A stretch of 61,631 nt of DNA from Proteiniclasticum ruminis (GCF_900115135.1 NZ_FOVK01000011.1:1-61631), one strand, 5' to 3'; shown: positions 42,840 to 51,545, counted from the stretch's first letter. Notes: generated from the sequence alone by a model not told the origin. A program made the numbers and translations.

Positions 42840-44735
42840 ATGAAAAAGTTTAGATTTCTGTCTCTGTTTCTTCTGATGATGCTGGCTGTTCTTCTTCCAT
42901 GGAAAGATGCATCTGCATCCAGCATGTATTACGAAGTGTCCAGATTCAACCTGACAGTGGATATACAGGAAAATGGAGACGCCAGGGTGCTGGAGGAGAT
43001 CACGTACAATTTTGATGGAGAGTTTAATGGAGTCTTTCGAAACATCGACTATTCAAGGACCAGTGGACTGTCTGATCTTACGGTGGGCGTTTTAGAAGGG
43101 GGAAGTGTCCGCAGTTTTACAGAGGCATACTCTGGAGACGCCAATACCTATGAGGTGGAGGACACTGGAAGTATAAGGAAACTTAAAATATATGAGAAGT
43201 CCAGAAATGAAGAAAAGACCCTGGTCATCGGATACACTCTGCAGAATGTGGCGGAGAAGTATAATGATATTTCCATCTTCAATCGTAAAATTATTGATTC
43301 AGGATGGGATATTCCTCTGAATAATATCACCATTACCATCACCATTCCGGAAGGAGCCCAAAAGGAAGACCTTAGAGTTTTTGCTCATGGACCTTTAACA
43401 GGTTCCAGCGAAATTGTCGATGGCAGGACTTTCTACTTCACAGTGCCCTCTGTGAGCGGCAGATTTGTGGAAACTCTGGCCATTTTCCCAAGAGACCTGA
43501 TTCCAGCATCCACCAATACCTTTAACAGAAATGAGCTGGAAACCATTCTGAAGAATGAGCAGCGTCTTGCAGATGAGGCGAACAAAGAAAGAGAAGAAGC
43601 CATCAAAGAACTGGAAAGAGAGGCCAAGCAAAGAGAGCGAGAAAAAGCATCCAGACCCATTTTTGGTGCAGGAATTCTGGCTGGTCTTGGTTCCATTTTC
43701 TTCATGTTCAGAAAGTATGGCAAAGAGCTGAAACCCACTTTTGAAGGGGATTACTATAGAGAACTGCCGGAGGATTATTCTCCAGCGGTGATGACGTATC
43801 TGCTCACAAAAGGGCAGTCCAAAGATGTGGATATCATGGCCACCATTCTGGATCTTGCCAGAAAGAAGGTCATAAAGCTCCGGCCTGTGGCCATTGAGAA
43901 AGGAATGATCTTCAAGAAAGAGGAAGAGTCCTTTGAAATGACCTGGATGGACAAAACAAAACTGGATACGCTTTTGCCTCATGAAAAATTTCTGGCCACC
44001 TGGTTTATTGATGAAATCGGCAATGGAAATGGCCTGGTTCTGGAAGATCTGGAGAAGATTCTAAAGAGCAATAAGGCAGCGCTCCAGTTCCAGAAGGACT
44101 ACACCTACTTCAAACATAAAGTCAAAGAGGTGGGAGAAAAGCAGAAATTCTTCCAAGGCAACGAACTGCCTGGATCGAAGGTGTTTGTCATCATCGGACT
44201 TGCGTTGATCCTTTCAGGTGTCCTTGGATTATTTACACTAGGAAGTATCATTGCCATTGGTTTGGCAGCCATAGGTATGTTTCTTTTGTTTGGCCTGCTG
44301 GCCATGCGATTTGTCAGAAAGTATTCCCAGAAGGGCATCGACCATAAAGCCATGTGGATGGCATTCAAGCAGTTTCTCCAGCATTTTTCCAATATGCAGG
44401 AGGCTGAGATTCCGTCCCTTGTCATTTGGGAGCACTATCTGGTGTATGCTACGTCCCTAGGTGTAGCGGATGAAGTCATTGATCAGCTGCCTAAGGTCTT
44501 CTCAGAGCAGGAGCTTACAAATCCAGACCTCACTTACATGGGTGGATACAGAAGCTTCAGTAATTTCTATATCATGAATCAGGCATTCTCCAATACCATG
44601 ACCCGCGTGAACTCTGCGGTGAGCACAGCTCAGATTGCTGCTTCCCAGAAGTCATCGGGATCCGGCTTTGGCGGAGGATTCTCCGGCGGAAGCTCAGGTG
44701 GAGGCGGAGGCGGTGGAGGCGGTGGCGCCTTCTAA
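42840..44735 (+). CDS. DUF2207 membrane protein with glycine-rich C-terminus
   Basis: 631 residues. A signal peptide (about 1-26, ending near ASA) leads to the DUF2207 domain (28-225), with the family's FNGVFRNIDY stretch. A charged coiled coil (235-264), a first membrane helix (267-281), a cytoplasmic part and two membrane helices (about 441-483) follow. The tail has a run of Ser/Gly ending in ten glycines. DUF2207 proteins are usually encoded with LemA, as here; together they are thought to act at the cell envelope. Start ATG 42840 after AAAGGTGG. Confidence 0.88.
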   Translation: MKKFRFLSLFLLMMLAVLLPWKDASASSMYYEVSRFNLTVDIQENGDARVLEEITYNFDGEFNGVFRNIDYSRTSGLSDLTVGVLEGGSVRSFTEAYSGDANTYEVEDTGSIRKLKIYEKSRNEEKTLVIGYTLQNVAEKYNDISIFNRKIIDSGWDIPLNNITITITIPEGAQKEDLRVFAHGPLTGSSEIVDGRTFYFTVPSVSGRFVETLAIFPRDLIPASTNTFNRNELETILKNEQRLADEANKEREEAIKELEREAKQREREKASRPIFGAGILAGLGSIFFMFRKYGKELKPTFEGDYYRELPEDYSPAVMTYLLTKGQSKDVDIMATILDLARKKVIKLRPVAIEKGMIFKKEEESFEMTWMDKTKLDTLLPHEKFLATWFIDEIGNGNGLVLEDLEKILKSNKAALQFQKDYTYFKHKVKEVGEKQKFFQGNELPGSKVFVIIGLALILSGVLGLFTLGSIIAIGLAAIGMFLLFGLLAMRFVRKYSQKGIDHKAMWMAFKQFLQHFSNMQEAEIPSLVIWEHYLVYATSLGVADEVIDQLPKVFSEQELTNPDLTYMGGYRSFSNFYIMNQAFSNTMTRVNSAVSTAQIAASQKSSGSGFGGGFSGGSSGGGGGGGGGGAF

Positions 44736-44774
44736 CAGCTGCTTTAACGATAAAAAATGTAAAGAGAAAGGAAG

Positions 44775-45344
44775 ATGTATATGAAAACAGGAACCATTAT
44801 TCTACTAGTTGTCATTGGCCTTATTGTACTTCTGGCACTCTATGGCGTCTCTGTATACAACAGTCTTGTTGTCCTGAAGAACCGCGTGAAGAATGCATGG
44901 GCACAGATCGAAGTTCAGCTCAAGAACAGAGCAGATCTCATTCCAAACCTTGTGGAGACTGTAAAAGGCTACGCTTCCCATGAAAAAGAAGTGTTTGAGA
45001 ATGTCACCAAAGCGAGAAGCCAGGTGCTTAATGCCAAGGGCGTAGAAGCCACAGCGAAAGCGGATGCTGAGCTGTCCTCTGCAATATCAAGACTTCTTGT
45101 TACTGTGGAAGCTTACCCTCAGCTGAAGGCAGATCAGAATTTCCTTTCCCTTCAGAGCGAACTGAAAGATGCGGAAGAGAAAATCCGCTATGCCAGACAG
45201 TTCTATAATGACACCACCATGAAGTACAACACTGCCATCCAGGTATTCCCCAAGAATATCTTTGCAGGCATGTTCAACTTCAGAGAAGAGCCTCTCTTCG
45301 AAGCTTCAGAAGAAGACAGAGCAGTGCCTACAGTGAAATTCTAA
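44775..45344 (+). CDS. lemA: LemA family protein
   Basis: 189 residues. One N-terminal membrane helix (about 7-27), then the helical bundle typical of LemA with YNSLVVLKNRVKNAWAQIEVQLKNRADLIPNLVETVKGYASHE and a late IRYARQFYNDTTMKYN. A second in-frame ATG at 44781 is equally possible as the start. Downstream of and probably co-transcribed with the DUF2207 gene. Confidence 0.93.
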   Translation: MYMKTGTIILLVVIGLIVLLALYGVSVYNSLVVLKNRVKNAWAQIEVQLKNRADLIPNLVETVKGYASHEKEVFENVTKARSQVLNAKGVEATAKADAELSSAISRLLVTVEAYPQLKADQNFLSLQSELKDAEEKIRYARQFYNDTTMKYNTAIQVFPKNIFAGMFNFREEPLFEASEEDRAVPTVKF

Positions 45345-45351
45345 GCATTAA

Positions 45352-45391
45352 GGTCTTCCAGAAGAACAACCTTTTGGAGGACCTTTCTTTT
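45352..45391 (+). terminator. Terminator of the DUF2207-lemA operon
   Basis: GGTCTTCCAGAAG pairs with CTTTTGGAGGACC (two wobble pairs), loop AACAAC, then TTTCTTTT. Confidence 0.8.
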
Positions 45392-45393
45392 GC

Positions 45394-45412
45394 TTGTTTA
45401 CTTATTGTTTAC
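45394..45412 (+). repeat. Short direct repeat upstream of the PTS promoter
   Basis: TTGTTTAC at 45394-45401 and 45405-45412, an 11-bp period (one helical turn), 21 bp before the -35 box. Confidence 0.4.
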
Positions 45413-45432
45413 GATTTCTCTTTGATAAGTTG

Positions 45433-45461
45433 TTGACAGAATTTTTTTTATCGGCTAAGAT
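45433..45461 (+). promoter_or_regulatory. Promoter of the first EIICB gene
   Basis: TTGACA (45433-45438), 17-bp spacer, TAAGAT (45456-45461). Transcription would start about 45468, just before the RAT element. Confidence 0.75.
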
Positions 45462-45473
45462 GAAATCAAATAC

Positions 45474-45546
45474 ATGGATTGTTACTGGTAAGCAGGCAAG
45501 ACCGAGATACATGCAACGTTGTTGCTTTGTTTCTTCGGTCTTTTTT
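45474..45546 (+). promoter_or_regulatory. RAT antiterminator site overlapping an intrinsic terminator
   Basis: GGATTGTTACTG (45476-45487), four bases, then GCAGGCAAGACC (45492-45503) match the ribonucleic antiterminator (RAT) recognised by BglG/LicT/GlcT proteins. The final AAGACCGA (45498-45505) is also the 5' arm of a terminator whose 3' arm TCGGTCTT is followed by a T-run (45535-45546), with an inner GCAAC/GTTGC hairpin. RAT and terminator are therefore mutually exclusive. Protein binding to RAT should let RNA polymerase read into the EIICB gene when its sugar is present. Confidence 0.9.
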
Positions 45547-45630
45547 ATTTATGCTGTGGCCACAGAGCCTGAGGACCGGTACTGGCTATGCATTGAACTT
45601 ATTTCATTTATTTTAAGGAGGAAAAACATT

Positions 45631-47070
45631 ATGATGAAGTATCTACAAAAACTTGGTAGATCACTCATGCTCCCTGTTGCAGTACTTCCTGTAGCATCCA
45701 TTCTTATGGGTATCGGGTACTGGATTGACCCTTCAGGCTGGGGTGGCGGAAGTCCAATCGCCGCATTCCTCATCAGTGCCGGTGGCGCAATTATTGATAA
45801 TATGTCCATTCTTTTTGCAGTGGGTGTTGCTCTTGGTATGTCCAAGGATAAAGATGGTTCTGCAGCACTTGCAGGTCTCGTAGCCTTCCTGGTTGTTACT
45901 AAGCTTCTTTCCACAGGAACCGTTGCTCAGCTGACTCAGGTGGACGCAGAAGCAGTAAATGCAGCCTTTGGTAAAATCAGCAATCAGTTCATCGGAATCA
46001 TCTCCGGTCTGGTGGCTGCAGGCATGTACAATAGATTCTCCCATGTACAGCTGACTCCAGCGCTTTCCTTCTTCAGCGGAAAGAGACTGGTGCCAATCAT
46101 GACATCCTTTGCCATGATCCTTGTATCAGCAGTGCTGTTCTTTGTATGGCCAGTAGTATACTCAGGCCTTGTAGCATTTGGTACTTCTATTTCAGAACTT
46201 GGTGCAGTTGGAGCTGGTATCTACGGATTCTTCAACAGACTTCTGATCCCAACAGGACTTCACCATGCACTGAACTCTGTATTCTGGTTTGATGCCATTG
46301 ACATCAATGACATCGGAAATTTCTGGGCAAGCACCGGTACTCCTGGAATCACAGGAAGATATCAGGCTGGTTTCTTCCCAGTGATGATGTTTGGTCTTCC
46401 AGCTGCAGCTCTTGCTATGTATCACACTGCGAAGGATAAGAAGAAAAAGGTTGCAGGAGGACTTCTTCTGGCAGCAGCAGTATCTTCTTTCTTCACAGGA
46501 GTTACAGAACCAATGGAATTCGCCTTCGTATTCCTTGCTCCTGGACTTTACCTGGTACATGCAGTTCTGACTGGTATCTCTGTATTCCTTGCAGCTCAGT
46601 TCCAATGGATTGCTGGATTTGGATTCAGCGCAGGCTTTGTAGACTTCTTCTTAAGTCTTAAAATGCCACTGGCTGTAAATATCTGGATGCTGATCCCACT
46701 TGGCCTTGTTATGGCTGTAGTCTACTACTTCCTGTTCAGATTCCTCATCGTAAAGCTGGATCTTAAGACACCTGGAAGAGAAGATGATGAAGTTGTAGAA
46801 GGAGAAGGAAAGGTTCTTTCCAAAGACACCAACTTCAAAGCTCTTGCAGCTGAAATCCTGGAAGGGCTTGGCGGAAAAGAGAACATCGCTTCTCTTGACT
46901 ACTGCATCACAAGACTGAGACTTGAAGTGAAGGACAATCTTCTTGTGAATGAAGCAAAGATCAAGAAGGCTGGCGTGGCTGGTGTAGTAAGACCATCCAA
47001 AACCAACGTTCAGGTTGTCATCGGACCACAGGTTCAGTTTGTGGCAGATGAGTTCAAGAAACTGATTTAA
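45631..47070 (+). CDS. PTS EIICB permease, glucose/N-acetylglucosamine family (first copy)
   Basis: 479 residues. The EIIC membrane domain (1-375, about ten helices) has LLIPTGLHHALNSVFWFD and GVTEPMEFAF, the sugar-binding motif region. The EIIB domain (about 400-479) has the phosphocysteine C425 in DYCITRLR. It imports and phosphorylates a hexose or amino sugar; no EIIA domain is attached, so phosphate must come from an EIIA encoded elsewhere. ATG 45631 after AAGGAGG. Controlled by the RAT/terminator upstream. It is a close paralogue of the gene at 50063. Confidence 0.92.
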   Translation: MMKYLQKLGRSLMLPVAVLPVASILMGIGYWIDPSGWGGGSPIAAFLISAGGAIIDNMSILFAVGVALGMSKDKDGSAALAGLVAFLVVTKLLSTGTVAQLTQVDAEAVNAAFGKISNQFIGIISGLVAAGMYNRFSHVQLTPALSFFSGKRLVPIMTSFAMILVSAVLFFVWPVVYSGLVAFGTSISELGAVGAGIYGFFNRLLIPTGLHHALNSVFWFDAIDINDIGNFWASTGTPGITGRYQAGFFPVMMFGLPAAALAMYHTAKDKKKKVAGGLLLAAAVSSFFTGVTEPMEFAFVFLAPGLYLVHAVLTGISVFLAAQFQWIAGFGFSAGFVDFFLSLKMPLAVNIWMLIPLGLVMAVVYYFLFRFLIVKLDLKTPGREDDEVVEGEGKVLSKDTNFKALAAEILEGLGGKENIASLDYCITRLRLEVKDNLLVNEAKIKKAGVAGVVRPSKTNVQVVIGPQVQFVADEFKKLI

Positions 47071-47085
47071 TTTAGATTACTAAGT

Positions 47086-47119
47086 AAAAAGACGGCTGCT
47101 GTAAAAGGCAGCCGTTTTG
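47086..47119 (+). terminator. Terminator of the first EIICB gene
   Basis: GACGGCTGC and GCAGCCGTT stem with an 8-base loop, then TTTTG. Confidence 0.8.
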
Positions 47120-47186
47120 TTGTGGTTTGAATGTTTCTAAGTCTTTAGTTGTCTTGTTAGGGTTCTATTGTGAAGGGAAAAAAGGG

Positions 47187-47227
47187 AAAGCATCCGATTT
47201 CCTGGAGGGGAAAAATCAGATGCTTTT
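47187..47227 (-). terminator. Terminator of the msmX-pucR-like operon
   Basis: AAAGCATC/GATGCTTT outer stem and GATTT/AAATC inner stem. Confidence 0.65.
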
Positions 47228-47249
47228 CTGTATGATTCAATATATAAGA

Positions 47250-47930
47250 TTATACGAAGTAGGATAGGGTCAGAAGCTGCAGAGCTTCTTGAAAGTTCCG
47301 GATATCCAGACCTGTGATCTGATGGATTTTCTGAATCCGGTAGGTCAGGGTGTTCCGGTGGATAAAGAGCACTTTTGCGGTCCTGCTCATGGAAAGACTT
47401 TCTTCTATGAAGGTCTTCACCGTAAGGCGAAGCTCATAGGACAGTTTTTCATAAGAAGTCCTTTTCGTTTCCAGAAACTTAGAAAGATCCTCTTGTGAAA
47501 TCTGTTCCAAAATTCTTACGAGAAAGAGATCCTCCACGGCATAAAGAGAACCCTTAAGATCCAACCGGACAATGCTTCTGGAGGTGTCCTGCAGTTCTGA
47601 AATTCTCTCTAAGAGGGATCCGGTACAGGGGTTCCTGTAGTAGAGCACCGTATGGTTTTTATAGAAGTTCTCTGTCAGTGCAGTGGAAAGTCCACTGGCA
47701 ATTTTAAAAGCATCTTTAAGCGGTGCCATAACAATCACATGATCATCCACCACGAGGAGATGTTTATCTGAGCTCAGATAAGCCGTGAGAAACTCATATA
47801 GTTCTGTGTGGTTTTCAGCGGATGAAAGGATAGGGCATAAGGAAGTTTTTGGTGCTTCCTTCTGAAGGTCCTCTATTTTGTTATTGAGCTTCATTTTCTC
47901 CGAAGTGGAGGAAAGTGAGTATGTGGTCAT
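47250..47930 (-). CDS. PucR/CdaR-type HTH regulator
   Basis: 226 residues. The C-terminal 60 residues are the PucR-type HTH (HTH_30): LSMSRTAKVLFIHRNTLTYRIQKIHQITGLDIRNFQEALQL. The preceding part resembles the GGDEF-like CdaR middle domain (LLVVDDHVIVMAPL). The usual N-terminal sensor is missing. ATG 47930 is preferred because GGGGAG lies 7 bases upstream; the in-frame ATG at 47945 has none. It follows the sugar-ABC ATPase gene directly, so it may adjust that gene's expression in response to carbohydrates. Confidence 0.8.
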   Translation of the reverse strand: MTTYSLSSTSEKMKLNNKIEDLQKEAPKTSLCPILSSAENHTELYEFLTAYLSSDKHLLVVDDHVIVMAPLKDAFKIASGLSTALTENFYKNHTVLYYRNPCTGSLLERISELQDTSRSIVRLDLKGSLYAVEDLFLVRILEQISQEDLSKFLETKRTSYEKLSYELRLTVKTFIEESLSMSRTAKVLFIHRNTLTYRIQKIHQITGLDIRNFQEALQLLTLSYFV

Positions 47931-47947
47931 GGCAGCGCTCCCCATTG

Positions 47948-49057
47948 TTAGAATATGGTTTCTTCCGTTTCTTTATCAAACACGTGGATCTTTTCTCCGT
48001 TGAAGGCAAGCTTTACTACCTGGTTTGGCTTCACATTACTGTTTCCATTGACACGGATGGTGATGTTATCCACTTTGTTGGTCAGGTATACATAGGACTC
48101 TGCGCCCATGATTTCTGTGACTTCAGCCTTGGCTTCAAATGATGGAGTACCCCATTTTTCAATCTGTTCCTGTTCATAGCTGATATTTTCAGGACGAACA
48201 CCGATGACCACTTCTTTGCCTTCCATCTTTCTTTCACTGAGTTTCTTGGCCTGATCTTTGGAGACAGGGATTCTTACAGTATCATAAGCAAGAAGTGTCT
48301 CTCCACCTTCAGAAACTACTGTGGCGGGAAGGAAGTTGATCTGTGGGGAACCGATGAAACCTGCAACAAACATGTTGGTTGGATTGTCATAGATGTTCTG
48401 AGGTGTATCCACCTGCTGAATGAGTCCATCTTTCATGACAACGATTCTGGTACCCATGGTCATGGCTTCTGTCTGGTCATGGGTTACGTAGATAAAGGTA
48501 GTCTGCAGCTTCTGATGAAGCTTGGAAATTTCTGTTCTCATCTGGACTCTAAGCTTTGCATCCAGGTTTGACAGCGGCTCATCCATAAGGAACACATTGG
48601 GATCCCTTACAATGGCACGGCCCAGGGCAACTCTTTGTCTCTGACCGCCAGAAAGAGCTTTTGGTTTTCTCTGGAGGAGATGCTCAATATCAAGAATCTT
48701 AGCAGCTTCTCGTACTTTTTCATCGATGTCCTTCTTGGACATTTTTCTCAGCTTCAGTCCGAAAGCCATATTGTCATAAACACTCATATGAGGATAGAGC
48801 GCATAGTTCTGGAACACCATGGCAATGTCTCTGTCCTTGGGGTCCACATCATTGATGATCCGGTCCCCGATCATTACGGTGCCGTCTGAGATTTCTTCAA
48901 GTCCTGCAATCATTCGAAGCGTTGTGGACTTTCCACAGCCTGAAGGACCGACGAAGATGATGAACTCCTTATCTTCTATTGTAAGGTTAAAATCCTTAAC
49001 TGCAACCACATCTCCGGGATATTTCTTCCAAACATTTTTTAATTCTAAACTAGCCAA
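47948..49057 (-). CDS. msmX: Shared ATPase for carbohydrate ABC importers (MsmX/UgpC type)
   Basis: 369 residues. Walker A GPSGCGKS (37-44), Q-loop VFQNYALYPHMSV, signature LSGGQRQR, Walker B VFLMDEPLSNLDAKLR, H-loop VTHDQTEAMT, then the OB-like regulatory domain (about 240-369). In Bacillota one such ATPase serves several sugar importers, which fits the lack of permease and binding-protein genes here. The start is a TTG at 49057 with AAAGGAGC upstream. It faces the antiterminator gene across a regulatory region with repeats. Confidence 0.94.
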   Translation of the reverse strand: MASLELKNVWKKYPGDVVAVKDFNLTIEDKEFIIFVGPSGCGKSTTLRMIAGLEEISDGTVMIGDRIINDVDPKDRDIAMVFQNYALYPHMSVYDNMAFGLKLRKMSKKDIDEKVREAAKILDIEHLLQRKPKALSGGQRQRVALGRAIVRDPNVFLMDEPLSNLDAKLRVQMRTEISKLHQKLQTTFIYVTHDQTEAMTMGTRIVVMKDGLIQQVDTPQNIYDNPTNMFVAGFIGSPQINFLPATVVSEGGETLLAYDTVRIPVSKDQAKKLSERKMEGKEVVIGVRPENISYEQEQIEKWGTPSFEAKAEVTEIMGAESYVYLTNKVDNITIRVNGNSNVKPNQVVKLAFNGEKIHVFDKETEETIF

Positions 49058-49099
49058 TTGCTTCAGCTCCTTTCAACATACTTTCATCTTACGTGTTTC

Positions 49100-49115
49100 A
49101 TGGAAAGGATTCCAT
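49100..49115. repeat. Inverted repeat in the msmX-antiterminator intergenic region
   Basis: ATGGAA-AGGA-TTCCAT, a perfect 6-4-6 dyad beside the direct repeats; possible operator for msmX. Confidence 0.45.
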
Positions 49116-49160
49116 TGACAAAATGCACAAACTTTTTGCTGCTGTCTGACAAAATGCACA
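49116..49160 (+). repeat. 14-bp direct repeats phased by three helical turns
   Basis: TGACAAAATGCACA occurs at 49116-49129 and 49147-49160, an exact 31-bp period (about three turns of B-DNA). It lies upstream of the TATAAT of the antiterminator operon and looks like a pair of activator or repressor sites on one face of the helix. Confidence 0.6.
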
Positions 49161-49195
49161 GAGCCTTTCTACTAGGAAAAATCATGAAGAACTAC

Positions 49196-49201
49196 TATAA
49201 T
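49196..49201 (+). promoter_or_regulatory. -10 box of the antiterminator-EIICB operon
   Basis: Perfect TATAAT; the position for a -35 box reads TAGGAA and is poor, which suggests that an activator bound at the upstream repeats is needed. Confidence 0.5.
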
Positions 49202-49232
49202 AGAGAGTAGAGTGTTCCATGGGAGGTTGTGG

Positions 49233-50066
49233 ATGAGGATAATCAAGATATTCAATAACAATATCGTTGCAACCCGGTCTGAGAACGGAGAGGAGATGAT
49301 CCTCACAGGTGCGGGCATCGGATTCCAGAAGAAGCTGGGGGATCTTGTTTCGAAAGACCGTATCGAAAAAGTGTATGAGGTCCGGGAGGACGGGAAGGAT
49401 AGACTCTATAGGCTTTTTGGGGATACACCCATGGAGCTTATTGATGCTGCCCAGAAGATTCGGGACAGAGCAAAAGATGAGCTGGGGATCCAGATGACGA
49501 TGCAGGCATTGGTAGGAATGATTGATCATATTACCTATGCCGTGGAACGTAAAAAAAGTGGGCTGGAGATACCGAATCTTATGCTGCACGAAATCAAGAG
49601 TCTTTATCCTGAGGAGTTCCAGGTGGGGCTTTTAGGGCTTCAGTTTATTCAGGATGCCACAGGAGTGCTTCTGTCAGAACATGAGGCAGGCTATGTGACC
49701 ATGCATATGGTGAATGCTTCCCTTGGAGAGAACAAGGAAAGCATCTCCAAGATATTTCTCTTCACCAGCGGCATCGTGGACATCATCGAAGATGTCTTTG
49801 ACATTGATTTTGACGAGGATGAGATTTCATTGGCAAGGCTCAATTCCCATCTGAAATTTTTAGCGAAAAGAATTCTTCTGAAGCAGCCCAGTACAGAGGA
49901 TCAGGTAGAAGATTTCTATGAGATGTTCATGAAAAAAGATAAGCGGTATAAGTCTGTGGAGAAGAAAATCAAGACCTTTGTCTATAAGAACTTTCATCAT
50001 GAGGTGACCTTGCAGGAGATGGTCTACCTCATGGTACACATCAATAAGGCCATCAGTTCAAGATGA
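49233..50066 (+). CDS. BglG/LicT family transcription antiterminator
   Basis: 277 residues. The N-terminal co-antiterminator RNA-binding domain (1-55: MRIIKIFNNNIVATRSENGEE) is followed by two PTS-regulation domains (about 70-170 and 175-277), each with histidines at the expected places (IDHITYA, LHEIKSLYPEE; TMHMVN, FHHEVT, VHINKA). Phosphorylation of these histidines by HPr or EIIB decides whether the dimer binds RAT RNA. A matching RAT lies at 45474. ATG 49233 follows GGGAGG. The stop overlaps the start of the second EIICB gene (ATGA). Confidence 0.93.
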   Translation: MRIIKIFNNNIVATRSENGEEMILTGAGIGFQKKLGDLVSKDRIEKVYEVREDGKDRLYRLFGDTPMELIDAAQKIRDRAKDELGIQMTMQALVGMIDHITYAVERKKSGLEIPNLMLHEIKSLYPEEFQVGLLGLQFIQDATGVLLSEHEAGYVTMHMVNASLGENKESISKIFLFTSGIVDIIEDVFDIDFDEDEISLARLNSHLKFLAKRILLKQPSTEDQVEDFYEMFMKKDKRYKSVEKKIKTFVYKNFHHEVTLQEMVYLMVHINKAISSR

Positions 50067-51526
50067 TGCGTTTTCATGCGCTTAGAAAAAGAATGCTTCT
50101 GCTTTTCCAAAGACTCGGGAAAGCACTGATGCTCCCGGTATCTGTTCTTCCTGCGGCGGCCATTTTGATTGGTATCGGATACTGGATGGATCCACTGGGA
50201 TTTGGAGATGGATTTCTATTCTCGAGAATACTGGTTCAGGTAGGTCTCATTATTCTAGACCATGTGCCCATCCTCTTTGCAGTGGGCGTTTCTCTTGGTA
50301 TGGCCAAGGAGAGAGATGGGTCGGCGGCGCTTTCTGGACTTCTGGGGTATCTGGTGCTCACAAGAGTTCTTTCCACAGAGTCTGTGGCGCAGTATCAGCA
50401 GATTCCTGTTTTAGAAGTCAGCGAAGCCTTCTCAAGGATCGGCAACCAGTTTACTGGGATTCTCTCGGGACTTGTTGGCGCATATATGTTCAATCGCTTC
50501 AGCACACTTCAGCTGCCTTCGGGTCTGAACTTCTTTGGCGGAAAGCGTTTTGTGCCTATTATCAGTGCTCTGGCCATGGTTTTAGTGAGTCTTCCGCTGT
50601 ACTATGTCTGGCCACTTCTTTATGAAGGACTTATTGTATTCGGTACTAGAATCAGTGCGTTAGGACCGTTGGGGGCTGGGATCTATGGATTTCTCAATAG
50701 ACTCCTCATACCACTAGGTCTGCATCACCCTTTAAACTCAGTTTTCTGGTTTGATGTCATCGGGATCAATGATATTGGAAACTTCTGGCAGGGGATTGGT
50801 GAATACGGAAAGACAGGGCAGTACCTGGCAGGGTTTTTCCCCATCATGATGTTTGGACTTCCTGGGGCAGCCCTTGCCATGGGGAAAAAAGCCATGAAAG
50901 GGCAGAAACGTAAAACCCGCTCCTTCATGGGCACTGCGGCGGTGGCCTCTTTTCTTACAGGAATCACAGAACCGTTGGAGTTTTCGTTCATGTTTGTAGC
51001 TCCACCTCTTTATGTGCTTCATGCTTTTCTTACAGGGGTGTCCCTCTTTCTTGCTGCACAGTTTCAGTGGATTGCCGGATTCAGCTTCAGTGCAGGACTG
51101 ACGGATTTTCTTCTCAGTTTAAGGATGCCCATGTCAAAGGATATGGGGATGCTTCTGATTTTAGGAATCGTTATGTTTTTTCTTTACTACTTTTCTTTTT
51201 CTTACGCCATTGAGAGGTTTCAGCTTTTAACACCAGGACGGGAACCGAAGAAAGTGAAAAAAGAAGAAGAAAGCACTCTTTATTCCAGAAACTATAAAAA
51301 ACTGGCCAAGACCATTCTAAAAGCCAGTGGAGGACAGGAGAATATTCTTCAGGTGGACGCTTGCATCACTAGGCTTCGCTTGGATGTTATGGACGAGAAA
51401 AAAGTCAGTGACAAACGCCTTCGAAGCATGGGCGCCATGGCAGTTCTAAAGCAGGAGGGCCATGTGCAAGTAATCATTGGTCCTGAAGTGCATTTTATTC
51501 TGGAGGAGCTGAAACAGCTGCTGTAA
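50063..51526 (+). CDS. PTS EIICB permease, glucose/N-acetylglucosamine family (second copy)
   Basis: 487 residues, the same EIIC-EIIB layout as the copy at 45631, with LLIPLGLHHPLNSVFWFD, GITEPLEFSF and the phosphocysteine C434 in DACITRLR. The two copies are paralogues that differ throughout. It has no RAT of its own and is translated from an ATG that overlaps the antiterminator stop codon, so it is made together with its regulator. It may act as the sensor whose EIIB phosphorylates the antiterminator. Confidence 0.9.
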   Translation: MMRFHALRKRMLLLFQRLGKALMLPVSVLPAAAILIGIGYWMDPLGFGDGFLFSRILVQVGLIILDHVPILFAVGVSLGMAKERDGSAALSGLLGYLVLTRVLSTESVAQYQQIPVLEVSEAFSRIGNQFTGILSGLVGAYMFNRFSTLQLPSGLNFFGGKRFVPIISALAMVLVSLPLYYVWPLLYEGLIVFGTRISALGPLGAGIYGFLNRLLIPLGLHHPLNSVFWFDVIGINDIGNFWQGIGEYGKTGQYLAGFFPIMMFGLPGAALAMGKKAMKGQKRKTRSFMGTAAVASFLTGITEPLEFSFMFVAPPLYVLHAFLTGVSLFLAAQFQWIAGFSFSAGLTDFLLSLRMPMSKDMGMLLILGIVMFFLYYFSFSYAIERFQLLTPGREPKKVKKEEESTLYSRNYKKLAKTILKASGGQENILQVDACITRLRLDVMDEKKVSDKRLRSMGAMAVLKQEGHVQVIIGPEVHFILEELKQLL

Positions 51527-51545
51527 ATCCATAATAAGGAATTCA

